A DNA stretch of 64,000 bases, taken from Mucilaginibacter mali (lineage in GTDB: Bacteria; Bacteroidota; Bacteroidia; Sphingobacteriales; Sphingobacteriaceae). The position numbers were made by a program, and so were the translations under genes. Positions within the stretch are counted from its first letter, which is position 1. Every line of letters begins with the position of its first letter. Location of the stretch: contig NZ_CP054139.1 of the NCBI RefSeq assembly GCF_013283875.1, positions 4,836,001-4,900,000 of the forward strand, written 5' to 3'. A model generated the notes under the pieces. It was not told the DNA's origin and did no database searches. It worked only from the letters and a program-made list of their open reading frames with translations. Positions 62,113-64,000 of this stretch are shown in pieces.

Positions 62113-62658
62113 ATGAGCGAACGCAGAATTTACAACCCGATACAAAAGGACAGCGTGGTGTTTTTAAAAACATCGGCCGATACCAATGGCGAATATACTT
62201 TGGTTGAAGTTGAACTGGCCGATGGCGGCGGCGTTGGCCTGCACTATCACAAAACCTATAGCGAAAAGTTTGATTGCCTGGAAGGTGAAGTTCAAATAGG
62301 CTTAGGTAAGGAGATATACGGCCTGCAACCGGGGCAATCGGCTACGGCACATCCTAATATGCGGCACCTGTTTCGTAACCGCAGCGGCAAGCCCTGCAAA
62401 TTTCGCGTGGAGCTGAGGCCGGCAAGTGTGGGCTTCGAGCGCTCGCTGCAAATAGGCTACGGACTGGCTTCAGATGGCTTATGTGATAAAAAGGGCTTCC
62501 CAAAAGATAGGCTGGCGCTGGCCTGGCTATTCGATATCAGCGAAAGCAACCTGCCCGGCTGGATGAGCATTTTTGAATTTATCCTGCGTAAGCAAGCCAA
62601 AAAGGCAATAGCCAAAGGCACCGACCGTGCACTGATGGAAAAGTATGTACGCTTTTAG
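62113..62658 (+). CDS. Cupin-domain protein
   Basis: 181 residues. One cupin barrel: GLHYHKTYSEKFDCLEGEVQIGLG (about 35-58) is motif 1 and PGQSATAHPNMRHLFRN (about 67-83) is motif 2; the His residues could bind a metal. The C-terminal 70 residues are extra and helical. Function not assigned. It ends converging with the PfkB gene, overlapping by 4 bp. Confidence 0.85.
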   Translation: MSERRIYNPIQKDSVVFLKTSADTNGEYTLVEVELADGGGVGLHYHKTYSEKFDCLEGEVQIGLGKEIYGLQPGQSATAHPNMRHLFRNRSGKPCKFRVELRPASVGFERSLQIGYGLASDGLCDKKGFPKDRLALAWLFDISESNLPGWMSIFEFILRKQAKKAIAKGTDRALMEKYVRF

Positions 62659-63530
62659 CGGTTGTTCATAAACGCTTCAACATCCTGCAAAGTGCCTGTA
62701 AAAGCGCCCGGGGTGGCGGTTTTCAATCCCGCCATAGCAGCGGCAAACTCGCCCGATCGCTGTATCCCCATACCCTTGGTGCGGTAGAACAGGTAACCGG
62801 CCATATAGGTATCGCCGCAGCCGGTAGCATCAACACTAAGCGGTGGCATAAAAGCGGGGATATCGTAAAAAACACCATCGCTCCATATTTGCGAACCCTG
62901 GCCACCGTTGGTGATCACTATTTCCTTTACACCATACCCGGCCAATACTTCAACACCATCTGCAACGGTGTCTTTACCGGTTAGGGCCTGCAACTCGGCT
63001 ACATCGGCTTTTAAAATACTGATATGGGGCAGGGCTTCGGCCATACCGGGCCAGTTGGTGGCATAAACCTGCTGGTTTTCTACCCGGCGCAGGTAGCCCT
63101 GTACATCCAAACTAACCCGGCCTTTGGCAGCCAGCGTTTTAATTACATCGATAGAAATATCATCGGCCAGTAAGGGGCCAAGGTGAAAGATGCGGGCTTC
63201 CACATCCTGCAAGATCTCCTGCCTGAACGTATCTGCTTTTTTAGATACCCTTTGCGTGCGCTGGTCCTGGTTTTCGGGGTAGATATTCTCGAAGAAGACC
63301 GTATGCGTGCTGGGCTGCACTAACACCTCAATACCGTCTTCGCGCAGTTGCTCCACGTAGTGCATCTGGGCATCGGCCAGGGCGGTTATCAGCAGGTATT
63401 TGGTTTGCAGATTGCTTAGCGCGCACGAGAAGTAATAGGCCGTACCACCCGGCATATATAGGGTGGTTTGGGTGGTAACCACCTTGTCCGACGTGATGTG
63501 GCCTATGCAGCAGATATCGTACATCGGCAT
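62655..63530 (-). CDS. PfkB family carbohydrate kinase
   Basis: 291 residues. N-terminal GHITSDKVV and GGTAYYFSCALSNL (about 28-41), C-terminal signature DATGCGDTYMAGYLFY (Asp base about 241) with SVDATG preceding. The family phosphorylates sugars, nucleosides or similar; substrate not assigned. The start ATG at 63530 lies 1 bp after the upstream stop; the third codon is also ATG. Second gene of a pair with the NTP pyrophosphohydrolase. It overlaps the cupin stop by 4 bp on the opposite strand. Confidence 0.9.
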   Translation of the reverse strand: MPMYDICCIGHITSDKVVTTQTTLYMPGGTAYYFSCALSNLQTKYLLITALADAQMHYVEQLREDGIEVLVQPSTHTVFFENIYPENQDQRTQRVSKKADTFRQEILQDVEARIFHLGPLLADDISIDVIKTLAAKGRVSLDVQGYLRRVENQQVYATNWPGMAEALPHISILKADVAELQALTGKDTVADGVEVLAGYGVKEIVITNGGQGSQIWSDGVFYDIPAFMPPLSVDATGCGDTYMAGYLFYRTKGMGIQRSGEFAAAMAGLKTATPGAFTGTLQDVEAFMNNR

Positions 63531-63531
63531 T

Positions 63532-64000
63532 TTAGGCGCCCATCATTTCCCGCAGGGCAGCAGGCGAATAGGCGATAGATTTTAAAGTTTTATTATCAGA
63601 GGTACGATAAACCAGGTACAGGCCGTCCAGCTCCTTGTAGTGGGCTTCGGTATTATCCTTGGCCAGGTAATGGGCTACGGTTTGCTCGGCTTCCTCGATA
63701 GTTTTACAAGCCTTGCTCATGTTAGAGCGGTGCACCTCATCAAAAAGGGATTTAAACTGACCGGCCAGGCCAAACTCCAGTATCGCACCCGAGAGCACGT
63801 ATTGCAGATCGCACAGGGCATCGGCCACTTCCACCATATCATTATCGTCGATAGCTTGCTGAAGTTCTTTTAATTCTTCGGCCAGCAGGGATACGCGTAA
63901 CGCCGCCCGTTCCTTGGAGGGCATGGCCGCCTGTGGCTGTATGGGGTGTTTAAAGGTGCGGTGAAATTCGGCTACCTGGTTCAATGCGTCGGGCTGTTCC
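63532..64000 (-). CDS. MazG-like NTP pyrophosphohydrolase (5' end cut by window)
   Basis: At least 155 residues; the frame stays open to the window edge (EQPDALNQVAEFHRTFKHP), so the start codon is probably just outside, within a few codons. All-alpha NTP-PPase motif RVSLLAEELKELQQAIDDNDMVEVADALCDLQYVLSG, with the EExxE and ExxD metal-binding pairs. The family hydrolyses (d)NTPs to monophosphates. A TTG at 63984 is the first possible internal start and is less likely. Translationally linked to the PfkB gene by a 1-bp gap. Confidence 0.88.
   Translation of the reverse strand, partial: EQPDALNQVAEFHRTFKHPIQPQAAMPSKERAALRVSLLAEELKELQQAIDDNDMVEVADALCDLQYVLSGAILEFGLAGQFKSLFDEVHRSNMSKACKTIEEAEQTVAHYLAKDNTEAHYKELDGLYLVYRTSDNKTLKSIAYSPAALREMMGA

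Overview
The window looks like chromosome of a member of the Bacteroidota, most likely family Sphingobacteriaceae (Mucilaginibacter or Pedobacter type). The evidence is a TonB-dependent receptor with an STN domain next to DUF4249 lipoproteins, a BlaI/M56 pair, DUF4175, DUF3810 and DUF2683 proteins, many signal peptides ending in A-x-A-Q or SCKK, and promoters of the Bacteroidota form (TTTG, about 20 bp, TAnnTTTG). Gene assignments are from reading the sequence; no database search was run. No tRNA, rRNA or CRISPR array was seen.

Layout. 0-3 kb: the end of a DUF4175 gene, an RsbW-like ATPase and ybeY packed as an operon, then a glutathione peroxidase. 3.1-4.9 kb: an intact IS1182-type insertion sequence. 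5-12.4 kb: a cyclophilin, a GH28 pectinase-like gene with an acyltransferase, small lipoproteins, a GreA-like factor and a membrane-bound HTH regulator. 12.4-13.4 kb: a gene-poor kilobase. 13.4-17.3 kb: a GH106 rhamnosidase-like enzyme and DNA polymerase IV. 17.3-25.6 kb: a tight five-gene minus-strand operon (secreted protein, TonB-dependent receptor, two duplicated DUF4249 lipoproteins, MG2/plug protein). 25.7-27.1 kb: a DUF2442 protein coupled to an unknown protein with four GFKPRFK-type motifs. 27.4-31.3 kb: a BlaI repressor and an M56 peptidase carrying two TonB C-terminal domains, with a divergent beta-CASP nuclease. 31.5-41.3 kb: a run of exported hydrolases (S41, S9, class C serine hydrolase, M28, M61) with a NadR-like kinase and a YoeB-type toxin-antitoxin pair. 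41.4-51.2 kb: GluQ-RS, YceH-like protein, sulfatase, DinB-like protein, cytochrome b5-like protein, periplasmic TonB-domain protein, GT39 glycosyltransferase, ThuA-like protein and GH9 glycosidase. 51.2-64 kb: a very acidic small protein, two metallophosphoesterases, a WD40 protein, nitronate monooxygenase, HPP protein, a GH63-like glycosidase, DUF3810, an OmpA lipoprotein, an amidase, a response regulator, a cupin, a PfkB kinase and an NTP pyrophosphohydrolase cut by the window edge.

The carbohydrate enzymes are scattered and there is no SusC/SusD pair, so this is not a classic polysaccharide utilisation locus. The intergenic space is rich in dispersed palindromic repeats of at least five families. 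One family supplies the last codons of the NadR-like gene. Several genes have a Bacteroidota -7 element only 3 to 6 bases before the start codon, which suggests leaderless or nearly leaderless mRNAs. The least understood parts are the DUF2442/GFKPRFK pair and the DUF4249/TonB operon.
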